From: Porodaedalea pini
Lineage: Eukaryota > Basidiomycota > Agaricomycetes > Hymenochaetales > Hymenochaetaceae
NCBI GenBank assembly: GCA_002794775.1
Contig: NBAY01000007.1
Location: forward strand, 930,001-994,000
DNA length: 64,000 bases
Reading direction: 5' to 3'
This document shows, one piece after another, positions 11,373 through 24,340 of this stretch. Each line of letters opens with the position of its first letter. Within the stretch, counting starts at the first letter, position 1. Below the pieces are notes generated by a model. That model worked only from the letters and a program-made list of their open reading frames with translations. It was not told the origin of the DNA and made no database searches. The position numbers and the translations under genes are program-made.

Positions 11373-14300
11373 ATGTGCGCTCAACAAGGTCGGGCTTCCA
11401 GGCCCACGTCGACTCCCACTTCCGTATTTCCTCATTCTCAGTACCAATTCGCAGCGCAGAGTGGATCGGGGTTGGTATACGACGCAAGCGCTTTCTATCC
11501 ACCAGCCTCTTCGATCCCGCTGCCAATCTCGAAGTCCTCGTCCTCGTCGCTCGCTGCTGCGCTCGTTCCCACACCTGAGCCCGAGCCTGTACCTGCCCGT
11601 AGACCTCGTTCAGAGTCTACTGGCTGCGCGGCTGAACAAGTTAAGAACCAGAAGGCGCCCGCGTCCTCGAGCATGACCCCTAATCGTGAAGGAGAAGTGA
11701 CGCACCCAACAGACATGCCTAACCCTCCCGCAAGGTCTGACAGGCGACAGTTCGTCGACGAATCCGCATCTGCTGCACTCCGCGCTCAAAGTCAAATGTA
11801 TCAAGGCGCAGGCGTGCATGGACACGATGCGACTCAGTCGCATTCTTCCGGTCATTTTTCCTATACCCATTCGCAGGTTCCATCAGCTTCGATATCGACA
11901 TCGACATTGTATCCCCATACTCATCAGCAGCTAGCATATGTGCAGCCCGACGAGTCCCTCTGGATGCCGGACGCAGCCTTCTCATCGTACCCTATCACCT
12001 TTCCCTTGCCACCCACCGCTACCGTTGCTGGCCCATCACATTTCTCTCCCTTCCCGCAGGACTTCACATGCAGCCCCACGGGCGTCGGGCCGGCGCTCGA
12101 TATCTACGGCGCAGGTGAAGGGATGGAGGAGTGGGCGTTCGCACAGGGAAATACAGTTTTTCCAGCTCCCGAGACGTATTTCGACTTTAATGCGGCGAGC
12201 GCGGGTGCGGGTGCGTGGTCGGAGCCTTCTTCGTTTGTCCCACAGTACCAAATCCAGAACGGGCCAAGCACGTCGATCACAATGCCGGCGATCACGGCAT
12301 TCGATCGACGTACCGGAAATGGATTTGCTTCCGGTACCGGCTCCAATTCCGACTCTGGTCAATCTGCGTTCGACGGAAGCTACTTTAACAAGCAGGAGTA
12401 CTCCCAACAACAACAGCAGCACCAACAAAATGGCTCTACAAGTAGTGGGTACGGGATACATGGACTCGCTCAGGGCCAACATCAATCTCCGACGATCGGA
12501 CAGTCGTACGGTGAAGAGGTGAGTAACAATTTTATCTTCTTTTTCTCGTCAGAATCGGTTTCTTTCTTCCTTCTCTTCCTTAGTATTTATATTGTGCCAC
12601 AACACTTACTCAAATATTTTTTGAGAAGCAGACACAGAACTCATTCTTACATTCGCAATCGCGGCAATCTGCTTCTCTCTCACCCGCGGCTTCCTCTCCA
12701 TTGGTCCACGCCAGGGCCCATTCGACACAACCTACGCCAGTGCAAGTTACGGAAACTCAGACAGAAGTCGAAACACGGCAGAAGCCTCAAGATAGTAGCG
12801 CTCTGATGCCGCCTCCACCTCTTCCTGCGCGCGCTCGCCCTCTGGGTTCAGAACGTCCGCAATCTAGAAGCCGTACTTCTCGGACTGCTCTCGAGCGACG
12901 GCATACAGTCACAGCACCGTCAGTACCGAATGGGCTGACTCTGGACGTAGATACTTCACCTTCCGTGGCAACGACATCATCAGCTAGCGCACGTTCATCT
13001 TCCGCTGCGCCGGAGTCTTCGAGCTCCTCCAGTTTGCGTGATGGGTCAACCCACGAAGGACCTGCAACTCCTAAAATGGCGACTGTGCGCCTACCTGATG
13101 CGATGTGGGCGCAAGCGCAGGAGCGTTATCGATGCGCGTTACCTGAGGCTTTTCGTATACATCACGCTTCTCGCGAGCCGCCGGCTGAAATGCACATACG
13201 GGAAACCAGTGCCCTCGAGCGCAGCAGGGGGAACGACATCGCGCTGCTTAGCTCCCTTGATGAAGAAGAGAAAATTGGGCAAGTCGTGCCTGCTCGGGAA
13301 GGCGAGGAGGAAGCCGCTGCACAGGCTGGGGCTGAAGCTGAGGGAAGCAATAACGCGGATGCAAGTGAAGCTTCTACAACGTCCAAAGATGTGAGTGACG
13401 AGGAGTTTTTCAGCCGCCCACCCGGAGCAGGCTGGACTCCTGCGCGCTCGGGTCATGAAATCGGACAAGAAGCAGCTTCTCTGAAAGCACGTGCACGTCC
13501 AGGCGCTAGCTCGAGTTCGCTCGTCTCCCCTGTCTCACCCACGAGTGCAGACGAGCTCGTCACACCGCGCGATGCATACGAGTTCTTCCCCATACGTCAG
13601 GCACACATGTCTTACGCTTACGCATCTCCTGCGAACCCTGCAGCCCTCGCTGCACCGCCATCGTCCGTCTTGATGCACAAGGTGCTTTCGGTAATCCGAC
13701 ACGATGCGCATTTTGCACCGCACGTCTCTGGACTTGGAGGCAGCTTTCAAAATGCGTACGATGGCCGCTCATACCTGACGGATGACTCTGAGCAGGATCC
13801 TGAGCACGTTCCGCCTGCCCCTCCAGGTGCGCGCAGTGGGGACCATCCAGCGTTAGCGGCGTTCTTGCCCCATCCGCTCGCGAAACGTGGTCAAGTCTGG
13901 CACGAATTGATGAATCCTGCTCCACAGCCGCGAGCTCCGGAGAGCGAGCCAGACAAGCGAGAAGGCGCCAAAGATGCTCTCAATGGCGAGAACGAAGATC
14001 AGAGGACGGAAGTGGAAGATGAGGCATTGAAGAGGATAGAGGAGAAAGGCGTCAAGAAAGAGGAGAAGGGCGAAGGATGGGGTTTCGTCGAGGGCGGGTC
14101 GCACGGTTCAAATCTCGGGCTTCCGGACGACGGCGGGCCAAATAAGCATAGCCAGCGCTTGAAGCTATCGACGGATAAGAAGACGCCTCCGAAGATGGCG
14201 TGCCACTTCTGCCGCAACAGGAAGATTGCGTGCGGCTCCAGCAAATGCGGAGACCCATCACTGTGCAAGTACGTACTTTTTATTTTATTTTATTTTATTT

Positions 14301-15179
14301 TATTTATTTCCATTTTATTTTATTTCTATTTTTGCTTTTACTCTCCCACCCCTCGTTCTCTTCTCATATTATGCATTTATATTAAAACCTTTTACTTATT
14401 TTTCAAATGATTGTAGTCAATGCGAGCGCCGAAACCTCCGATGCATTTTCCCGACCATATCGCGACGCGGGATGCGCACGAAAGGGCAGCGTTCCGCGCA
14501 CACTGTCGACGGTACGGACGAAGCGGATAAAGACTCCGCGGAAAACGACGAGCCTCTCGAATACACTGGCGATTATTCTGCCTCTCCCGACTTAACCGAG
14601 CCCATACCGTCTGGCTCTGGCTCTGGCTCTAGTTCTCTAAAAAAGAATTTAAACCCCAGAAAGGCACGCCAGAAGGGTATCAAGATCAAAGAGGCTGCGA
14701 GGGGAAGGGGCAGGGGCAGAAGGAAAGGAAAGGTGACTACAGCCGAGGAAGGACAAGAAGATCTGCGCGGAAGGGAGAACGAAGACGTTGAGATGGACGA
14801 TGTCTCCCGGGAAGGGGCCTCAGAGATGCAGGTCGACCGTACATCCAGATACGCAGAAGATCCTCTCGCGTCGCTCGCCGCAGAGATGCAATGGCAACAT
14901 CGCCTATCGCATCCTTCGCAGGTCACTTCATCAACACAATTCGGTATAACCTCGTCTAGTGCCTTCTCCGCCTCCTCGTCTTCCATGCCCTCGTCATCCC
15001 TATCCTCCGCTCTGGAATTCCCCTCTTCTAGCTCCTTTGACGTTTCCTTCCCAATGTCCGTATCCGGAGACAGCTACTCCTTGCATATGGGTCCGTCTCA
15101 TGGACCATTCACAACAAGTCCTCTTCACCGGAAAAGCCAGCAAGGCAATGCTGGTGACGTTCGCAGCAGTCGATTATAA
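11373..15179 (+). CDS. Zn(2)-Cys(6) transcription factor with the zinc cluster in the second half
   Basis: Exons are 11373-12518, about 12629-14268 and 14417-15179, about 1,182 residues. The acceptor of intron 1 could be at 12628 or 12631; both keep frame. Most of the protein is Ser/Pro/Gln-rich and disordered, with a polyQ patch near residue 350. The zinc cluster (residues about 912-943) begins CHFCRNRKIAC and ends CNQCERRNLRC: CX2CX6CX10CX2CX6C, the fungal binuclear cluster. Intron 2 falls inside it, after the SLC cysteine. A basic stretch (RRGMRTKGQR) follows, then an Asp/Glu-rich and Ser-rich tail. It should bind DNA in the nucleus; the target is unknown. An in-frame upstream GTG exists, but 11373 is the first ATG in the coding frame. 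A 5' non-coding exon cannot be excluded. Confidence 0.8.
14276..14335 (+). repeat. TTTTA microsatellite inside an intron
   Basis: Imperfect tandem TTTTA units in the 148-nt intron (14269-14416) that splits the zinc-cluster codons. Longer than the other introns of this gene. Confidence 0.6.
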
Positions 15180-17908
15180 CCCCTCTTCTATCTTTTGCCG
15201 TGATTGTCGCATCTTTCTTTCACATCGTATCTTTCTCCCATTTCAGATGTTCAGTCCTGTTACATTTCCTTTTCCCCTCTCTGTCAACACATGTAGATCG
15301 TGCTCACTGTTTCATATGTTTCCCTCATCTGTTCATACCTTGTATTTTCGTACTTACTCGCACCGGCTCTGTCCAACTTACTTTCCTCGCGCCTGACGAT
15401 GTTGTTTTCCTCGTCCCGCTATTGTTAGGACTTTTCTGTCCTTGGCTACATCTCCTATACCTTGTCTACGCCGGTAGGACAAGTTCTAATAAACTACGTT
15501 GTAGCTTTGCTTTCGCTTTTGCTTTTACTGCATATAGATAACCTTGCTGTTTACTAGCCCCGCTTAGTCATTTTCGTGATGCTCAATCCTGCATTTCGTC
15601 TCATTACTTTTCTTATGATTCAATAGGTTGTATTCGTCATAGTAGTCCGTTCTAGTTTGGTTTAACACTGCAATTCATCGCGTTTATTTCTTTTATATGC
15701 GTAAGCGGCGATGGACATTTCGATAATTCAACCGAAGAAAGGAATCGAACGAGGGATGTGGCTAAGAGTTGCCATAAGTATAGGGCAATTGAAGTGCGTG
15801 TCAGCCTTGTAAGCGCAGTGTGTAGCAGGACGAAGAAGCTAGGAGAAAGGAAGCGGTTCCCAGAATGAATGAAGTCCGTGACGATTGCTCGGGCACTCCG
15901 GGTCCCGTCATGAAGATGGAACACCAGACATAAGTAGTCAGTGAGAGAAGACTTTGGTTACGCGAATACCCTAGCAAATTTGATCATCAGGAGACTCCTC
16001 ATCGTCAAGGCGAATTCCATGATTCTTCGCCGAAGCACCATGTAACAAGAAGCATGCGCTTATTGGACGCATCCGCACGGGCTTTTGGCCCTCCCGAAGA
16101 GCAACTTGCACCCCCAATGAAGAGAAGGACTTCGATGCGTCATTCATACATTACTTACCGCATTGCGTTGCCCCGCGGGTTGGTCCTTGGTGCACAAGTA
16201 GAAGCGGCGCCAAGAGCACTTGAGATGCTGTACGAAGCCTGGAAATTGATAATTTACGACGGTTCAGCGCCTAAGGGCTTTATGAGACACTAAGTGGTAG
16301 TCTTAATGCCAGATTCTCGCACTGGATAGACGGGTGAACACACTAGTGAAAGAGTGAAAAGAAGAGGCTCTGAAATGAACACACCGCAAAGTTCGGTGTC
16401 TGACTGACTTTCTTACCTTCACCATGTCATTCTGCGGATGATCATGGTCGTCCCACGTCGTTGCACTTCAAAAGGCTATCCCACTAGCGGAATTGGTAGC
16501 TTCGCCCACTTGATCAGAGCGTATATTCGGGTCGGCCGGTGTGACAAGATGTATCAGGACGCACCCCAGATTAGTGAGTATTCCCGGCTAAGCCGGGTTC
16601 CATACTAATTGGACGAGTTATCTGCCCCTGCTGTGGGCTGCTTCGCGCAGGAGCGAGATGATCAGTGTCTTTCGAGTCGCTCGGCATGGAAAGGAAAGTG
16701 ACTCGGCCAACAAAGGAACTGGTAGAGAACGGTTCACATGAGCACTGGCAGTCGTCAGAAGGATCTGTGTAGCGCTCGTCGGGAGCCTATCTGCCTATTA
16801 GTAGCTTCTGTCTCGGAAGCCTATGAGTAAACGCTTGGTCCCTGCAGGTCATATGCGCTGCTTCAGAGTCACCGAATAGAAATCCGACGTTTGAACCCGT
16901 ATCTTCTTTGTACCTAGGGGCTGTGTGCGAGTAGGTTCGCCTCGTTCACGGTCCAGCCGCAGGGCACGAAGTGCAACGAGGATGACATGAGGTTGTAGGA
17001 TGTAGTGATCAACAATGGATTTCATCGCTTCGAGTACTCTGGAGAAATCGAGTTCGCATAAAGACCTGGTCGGGATGGTAAGCAACGGCGTGAACCACAT
17101 CCAGACATTGAAACAAGAAGCACATTTGCGACAATTAAGGTTCGTGAGAATCATCGAAGAGTCAGAGACTGTGAACACAGTGAAGGTCTCTGCCTCCCTG
17201 GTAGGAGAACAATAACAACGTGGACTATGACTTGTAACGGGACGTGAGAGCTGTCCATGGCATCTATACCATTGCAATGCGAAGCCTGAGGTATTAGAGT
17301 CTCTCTGAGAAAAAGCTTATTCTGCGTCAACAGATAAGCCAAGCAAGAAAAGCAGAAATTACCGTTGCCATTTCCTAAACTCCGTTCTGGCTTGACTGCG
17401 AACGAGCCAACACGAAGACAAAAAGAAACTGGTGCTTGTGGTTGCATGTTTGGTTGGATTACCTGTTTTAGATGCCGCACAAATTTCGTGAAAGACAGAT
17501 TGGACTCGAAATTACTTGAGCTGGATGTCTCTGCATCCTGTCATGAGAACGTTGGGTTCAGAGCATCTTTCAATCAAAAGTCCAACTTGGTAGGAAGGAC
17601 AGTTTCCAAGGCAATTCGTAACTAAGTTATGAAACTAATGATAGTCAAACAGGAAAGAAAAAAAAAAGAATCGGTCGAAGAGACGAAGAATGATGCTACA
17701 CCAGTAAAGTTACAAGCACAAGAGAATTATAACAGAGTTCCAGAGAAGTCCAAAAAGAGGAAGCAAGAGTATTGATACAGAAGCAATGCCGTCCGCCATC
17801 GAAAGGAAGAAAATATTGATAGTATAGTGAAGTCGAAAAAAGTTCCAGAGAGCCCAGTTTTTCATGTCAGGCCATCCCATGTCCATATGTTTCGCCGCAT
17901 CAAGAGCA
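15180..17908. other. intergenic, no gene recognised
   Basis: Pyrimidine-rich 3' flank of the regulator to about 15.6 kb, then mixed sequence with short frames on both strands (for example 16054-16293 plus and 16849-17277 minus) that show no motif. 17.65-17.9 kb is the 3' flank of the minus-strand membrane gene. Confidence 0.4.
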
Positions 17909-20900
17909 TCATCTGTCGAGCCTGCCCAACCGTGAAGCCGAAGGAAAGGACTGTCCGCAATCAAGGACAACGCGCTCGTCATGCAAGTCGTTCTCCGTAG
18001 GAAGTGATGGTGGATCCTCAAAGTGACCCTCAAGAACTGCTCGCAGGTGATCGAACCTCGGAGTGAGAGATTCACGCCCCCATTCGCTCCTGCGACCCCA
18101 GGTCGACGTATTACTTTCCATAGAGGACATAGAACCAGTAGACATACGGTGCACCAAAGTTGGTGAAGGCGATAGGAACGGGAGGGTCGCCGAAGACTTG
18201 GCATGCGGCGTTGGTGCACAGCGAGCGATGTAAGCAGCTGTAGAGATTGAGGCGGAGATCGAGTAAGATGGCGTTGCGGGTATTTTCGTAGGTGCTCTGC
18301 TGTGCCGTGCATTGACTGAGGCTCTAATAATCGAGGAGTCAGACAGAGATGCAGAGGAAGAAGCTTCGCTTAAGGGGAATGACGCATAGAGTTGAGTGGC
18401 CGAACTTGGTATAGAAAACGAAGGCAAGACAGACAAAGGTTGACTTGATACCGAGATGAGGAGACGGGCAGGTTGCTTCTCTTTCTCATTCTCCACCCTA
18501 GGTAGGTCCTTGCCTGACAGAGGCCGAGCCGCAATTGCGTTTACGACGGACAACCCATCCCGCGTCGCATCGCCAAGCACATTCTCTAAAACAACCTCAG
18601 AGTTTCCTTTAGCTTGATTCTTCAGTTTGAGAGATGCGCTACGCGCGCGAAGCGCTCGCACATGCATCCCAACCTTTTTGTGCGCCGAAGATCGCGCGGC
18701 ATGGGCTCCTCTCTCATTCTCATTTTGATCACGCATCTTTTGAGAATCCCTGTTCGTGTCGCATTCGCGCAACGCCACTCTCACAATCGAATCTGCTTCC
18801 GGTTTGCTCGCACGGATTCCGACTCCCGATCCCGCTTCCGCTTCTGTTTTGCCTGCTCCGCCCCTGCTGAAGCTTCGACTCTTCCGCCCGGATCGCCCCG
18901 ATATTTGAGGTTCACTCGCAGGATTTGAGCTGATATTCACACGCGCCAGCCGCAAAACTGAGGGACTCGCATTCAGGCCACCCACCCACGCTTCGTACGC
19001 CTCCTTATCGACCCGAGCTGTGTCCTCACGAGTGATTCGCGGGCTTCCCATCTCGTCGTTGAACCTATTTTCCTGTCTTCTTCCAGCTTCGACCGCTCTC
19101 TGCTTCTGACGTGGTTTTGCCACGACAGCATTCCGTTCTCCTCCGTCGCTGGGTTCAACAGTCTCCTCGAGGTACGCGATCAGACTATCGAAGGACTCCG
19201 AGCCAAGAGAACGCATAGCATACAGCTCCCTCTTCGCGGACTCATCGATCGTGCCTGTGCCGAGGCCCTGCCGCCTCGAAGGATTAGCGCGCTTTGAAGA
19301 TAAGGACCGTGTAAGAGATGTTGGGATCTCACGAAGCTGTGAAGTGAGAATACTAGCTTCCGAATCGGAGTAGGTGGATGCAACAAGAGGGACGAAAGTA
19401 TCTTTGTTTTCTGAGAGCGTTGCCTTCACAGTGGTCATTGCTGCTATAGACTTCATATCTGGCTTCTGAGCGGCCAGAGCTACCGAGGCTGCATCATGCT
19501 CGTTCCCCGCTTTTCTCGCGACAACTTCATCCGTCTGACGAGCTTCGCCCATGCTCGCACCCAGCTCAAAATTTGCCGCCGACCCTATAGACGATGCGCT
19601 AATGGTATATGCGAGCCGAATGTCCTCGTTGCTGGCAAGAGAGGATGGACGGTGCGAGACCACACTGCCGTCACTTCCACTAAGTCTCTGCTTGTTGTCC
19701 GATCTATCGCGAGAGGAAGACTCGATGGAAAGAGTAATGGGCAACTTGCGAGTGGCCACTGAATGCTGAGCGACGAGATAGGGTGAGCAGGTATTGACTT
19801 GTACTGATGAGGAAGCTGCATTTTCCCCATTGAGAGTCAAGTCGATCGTGCTGATCCCCAGTCCAGAGACTGGCCTCCCACCCTTTGCGCTGTCTCTTCT
19901 CTTGACTCCCGCTCCATCATTTCCGGCCTTTGAGCCTGTAGCAGCCGCTTCATGCTGTGCACTACGAGCATCCGCGTGTGTCGGCGCTTGGCGTTGGGCA
20001 GAGTAGGCGGGGCCGTCCTGCGCAGGATGCACTTGGATGCGCGGGACGGTGACCGCTGGCGCTCGCGGGACCGGAGGCGGCGGAGCAAAGTGCACAGAAC
20101 GCGTCGACTTCGCCCTCGTAGGCAACGGCATGGGAGCAACTTTGGGAACAGCGTCCGGAACTGGTATGATGCGCGATGGACGATGGTACGCGGGCGGGCG
20201 GTATGCCTGCGGGGCGATTGTAGGAAGCGGCGGAGCATCGGTCATTCCTGCCTTGCCTCGCGAGGTCGAGGCGTACGTGGCAGGAGGTGGATGTCGGACG
20301 TTCGACTCTGCGCTCCCAGAGGCAAAGGCGCCGTGAAGCCAGCCACTGCCTCCATTCCACCGGCCGCGTTCACACTCCCGCATAATCGCTTCTGCATTCG
20401 AAATTTGTGCGTGACCACCACCATTCCCAGGCACGAAGGTAAGACTAGGTGGGATGGGGCGCCATGTGGGACTCGGTGGACTAAACTCAAAAGCACTAGG
20501 CGACCCCAAACCGAACCCCTTTCCCCTCCCACCCTCCAAATCATCCGCCCATCTTCCTCTTTCCTTCTCGCTCGAGCTTCCTCTAACATCCATTTCTCGT
20601 GCAGCCTCCTTCAGGGCCAATTTTCGAGACTGTCTGCGCCGACGGAAACGCACGCAGCAATAGAACGCAACCGCGAGGATGGAGAGGAGCAGCAGCGTGC
20701 CAGCGGTGAGCAGGACGAGGAGTGTGGTGGATAGCGCCGGTGGCTGAGCGGCACTCCCAGGATCTATAGTGTTCGAAGGGAGCGAGATATCGGATACAGA
20801 AGAAGGGAAGTTGATATCGAGCTTCTGAATTAGAGTGGGTGGCACGGATGTGGGTAGGGAAGATCTCGCCGATGATGGGGTAGATTTGGAGGTTGCTGAT

Positions 20901-21215
20901 GAAGAGGAGTTGAATTGAGTCTCGGGGACATTCTAGTTGACGTGTGTTGAGCATGACTCCGCACAGACCAATGAATAAACTTACTTCAGAAAGACGACGT
21001 ACAAGAAAGTTCCCGGTCGATCTATTCAAGCATTGTTTCATGAGTAGTCGAGGAAGTAGTAAAAACATATGATTGAAATCCAATGAGGGGTGGCGCGGCG
21101 GGAATACCAATCCATATTCCGCGGCAGAATGAAACCTCAAGCAGAGTGGCACGGCGAGAATCACAAGTACAGAAATAATGGCAAATAAAGGTAATATAGA
21201 CCTCGAGCGAAGCAT
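17909..21215 (-). CDS. single-pass membrane protein with very long disordered cytosolic tail
   Basis: Two exons: 20985-21215 and 17909-20932, separated by a 52-nt GTAAGT...CTAG intron, total 1,084 residues. The N-terminus (MLRSRSILPLFAIISVLVIL) is a likely signal peptide or anchor. A Ser/Thr-rich stretch leads to one strong transmembrane helix (TTLLVLLTAGTLLLLSILAV) followed by the basic stop-transfer run CCVRFRRRRQSRK. About 890 residues of Ser/Pro/Arg-rich, low-complexity sequence follow, with many potential phosphosites. I recognise the architecture from agaricomycete membrane proteins of unknown function but no named family. The second exon is certain from its 3-kb open frame. The first is less sure, because another frame across 21.02-21.13 kb is also open. 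A similarly built protein is at 41.1-43.6 kb. Confidence 0.65.
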
Positions 21216-22029
21216 CCTCGTTCGATTGACAAAGCAGAGAAATTAAAACATCCAACGAGGCTGTTCAAGAAAGACAAGAAGCACGGAAGAGGAAGAGAGA
21301 CGAGTGGCACATTGAACGGCGCGTTGACTTGTCCAAACAGCGCGTTCCATACCGGATCACGTGATCCCGTCCATCGTTTAAAATTGCCCTCTGGTAAAGG
21401 AAAATCCCGATGACTGGCGATGCATCGACGTAAGGAGCAAGCGCACCGGTGCGAGGCCTAGTTGAAGGAAGATAGGCCTTCATCAAACGAGAAGAGCTGA
21501 GCTACCGTTCTTACTGTGCTCGATTGTTGATATGGTCTCAGGCCCATATACGCCTCCAAAACCGTCTAGATTGATATTAATACTTATTGTAACAGCAGCA
21601 CGCGCGCTAGAACTTAGGGGACACATACGTACATGGGTATTGTCGGTATCCCAGAGTGGGAACTTCCATATTGTTTTTAATCTTGGGGAGTTTTCTTCCG
21701 CAGCGAGTCGAACAATCTACTTTGCTTCAAAAAATTTCTTCTGCATTGTGCACAGGTCAGAGGCGTGGACAACCAGACATTTAGCATAGGCGCGTCCTTG
21801 CCGATGTGAAGAAGTGAAGGTGATGAGGAGGAAAAGCAGGCTAACTGACGACATGCGGATGCTTTTTGATGCACGTGAGGATCGAGTTGCAAAGTGAAGT
21901 GAAAGTAAGAAAGAGGATGACGTAAGTTGTAATGAAAGTAAGAAAGTGTACAAACCCCAAAGCGGTAAACAGGGTACAACACGTCCTCGACGGTCAGCGA
22001 ATCGGTTTGGGTGTTGGTCTCAGCCAATC
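21216..22029. other. divergent intergenic promoter region
   Basis: Shared upstream region of the minus-strand membrane gene and the plus-strand HAP2 gene. I see no coding frame with support. Confidence 0.5.
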
Positions 22030-24340
22030 ATGGAGGGACATCGCAACGTCGTCGATCAGCTGTTCACTGCTTATCACCTCCAGCAGTACAACCGTAAGCC
22101 AAAAATCCTGTTCTTCACAGCTTCCCCGTAGCTGACGAGTACGTCTTGGAAGAGTACCACCAAGAGCAGTCCCCTCCGCTTGGAGACATTCGCCTCACAC
22201 AGCTTCCACCCAGCCAGCACGATATCTACGCTCAGCAGCAGCATAACCAGCAGAGCCAGCCGCAGCAGCATCAAAATCATGGCCATGCACAACAACCGCA
22301 AGTTTACCATGCCCATGCCCACGGCCAGAGCCATCCCCAACTCGCGCACCAGCACCAGCAGCAACATCTGCATCGCCCTCCCTCACGCGGTCTCTCGCCG
22401 ACACGTCAAGCAAGTGAGCGCGACGTCGGTACGCCTGTTGGCGACGACAATTACATGATGGCCCGCCACCCGCACCCGCACCCGCAACAGCACCAACAAC
22501 ATTCTCACTTGCACCCGCACGCCCATGAACGCCTCGAGCTTGATCTTGATCTCAACGAGGCTCCGTCCGGATCGAATGCTCAGGCTGGTCCTTCGTCGGG
22601 AGGACTGAACGAGCCTTCTGCCGCAGCGGCAACTATGAATGCTGCAAACCCTGATCAGCCTCTAGATGAAGAACCTCTGTATGTCAATGCGAAGCAGTAC
22701 TATCGTATTCTGAAGCGCCGCGTCGCGCGAGCGCGGCTGGAAGAACTGCACAGGTTGTCCAGACAGCGGAAGGTGCGTTTTTCACTTCTCCCGTCTATTG
22801 TGTTGGCCTCTGTTCCGCGAGCCCTTTCAAAGGAAGGGCTTACGACGGTTGCGTTATGTCAACTGGGATGCTCGCACGCCGAATTCGTTCGTCGCCAATA
22901 TGCTCGCCCATGCTTCTCCCGCGCGCCTCGTTTCTCACTTCTGTGTTCGTCTGCAGACTGTCCCTTGAAGTTTGCTCCACTTACCACATCCCAGTCCAAG
23001 TTAATGCAGTGTTTCCACCTTCCCCGCTCTCTCTTTTTTCTTCACCTTCTTCGAGTTTGACCGGTGAACATCTCGTATCTCCCTTTTTTCCTCTTCTCGC
23101 GTCTTTGTTTTGCTGTTAGATTTTTCTCCTATTCCTGCCTCCTTGTCCCTCTTTGTCCCTCCATGCCTTTACCATCGAACCCAGTATCGAGCACACTGGA
23201 GGGCCTCACTCTTGCATAATGGACTCAATCTCGTTCCTTCTTGACTACTACTCTCGATAATTGAATTAAATACTCATTATCTCTTCACAGCCGTATCTCC
23301 ATGAATCGCGTCACAAACACGCAATGCGTCGTCCGCGCGGACCCGGCGGACGTTTCCTTACGGCTGAGGAGATCGCCGCAAAGAAGAATGCTGAGGCGCT
23401 GCCTGCCCCACCGTCGCCGGAGAAAGGGGACGACGACATGGATGCGGATGCCGATGGAGATGCGGACGCCGATATGGATGGAGAAGGGAGCCCGGAAGGT
23501 GATGTACAGGCGAAGAAGGGTCAGAGCCAGGAAAGAGTGGACCCGATGCTTGACCCTCGTCTACTCTCGTTGTCGATTCCCTCTGGATCGGGCAGAGATG
23601 ATGTTAAGCCAGCCTCTGTGTCTCCCGCATCACCTTTTGCGCCTACGCATGTACACCAGCATCCGCATTCGGGTATGTTCGCACCGTCTCAGCAACAGCA
23701 GCAGCGGCAAATGCTGCATCCGGGATACGGTATGCATCGCAATCAAACCACACATTCTGGGGGACGCTCACCGATGCCGACGCACGCAACAGGAGACGGA
23801 TCATCCGCGAACGGGAACGGCAACGGGAGCGTGACGCTGCGCGCACCCTACACTGCATCTCCACATTCTCCCATCCCCGGCTCGCCGTCATCCTACTTCC
23901 AACAAGGTACGCAGAGCCCCACGCCAGGTGACGCCTCCACCCAGACGCCGAACACAGGCAATCAAGCGCCGACGCAGCTGCACCACGTACCGCACCCGCA
24001 CGCCCACCATAGCCGGGTGCACGCGCGCCACACGCACGTCCACGGGCAGCCGCATCCAAGCGAGAGCGGCGGGCTGTACTCTCCGTTCGACCTGCCCGTC
24101 CCAGTCGACCTCAGTCTTCTTGGACTCGTCGGAATGGGCGATTCGGGCATGGGCAACGGGAACGGGATGGACTTCCTTGGCCTTGGGGGCGGGGTCCAGC
24201 CTGGTGCGGTGCGCGTGGGCGGCTCCGGCCTCACGGCGAGTGCACAGGCGGATCTGCAGCGCCGCACGGAGGAGATTATTGCGTTCAGCGCGCGTAGTAG
24301 TATGGGCGGTGCGGGCGACGGTGACTCTGGCGGAAGGTAA
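22030..24340 (+). CDS. HAP2: CCAAT-binding factor subunit NF-YA/HAP2
   Basis: Exons are 22030-22093, 22132-22772 and 23291-24340, giving 584 residues. The core is unmistakable: the A1 helix with [20 protein letters not shown] (subunit-contact region), then [20 protein letters not shown] and RFLTAEE (A2, the CCAAT-reading region). The protein joins NF-YB/NF-YC (HAP3/HAP5) in the nucleus to bind CCAAT boxes. The N-terminal half is rich in Gln and His ([15 protein letters not shown]), a typical activation region. After the core come an Asp-rich run and a long Gly/Ser/His-rich tail. Intron 1 is only 38 nt. Intron 2 (22773-23290, 518 nt, CT-rich) cuts the core between A1 and A2, between RQRK and PYLHE, and is about ten times longer than neighbouring introns. 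Confidence 0.93.

Noticed and set aside
10687..11676. 329-codon plus-strand open frame upstream of the Zn2Cys6 gene
   Set aside because: Different frame from the regulator, Ser/Pro/Arg composition of a pyrimidine-rich leader, no motif or splice link. Treated as 5' leader.
19952..20734. 260-codon frame antisense to the membrane-protein tail
   Set aside because: Arg-rich shadow of the Ser/Pro-rich frame on the other strand; no start context or motif.
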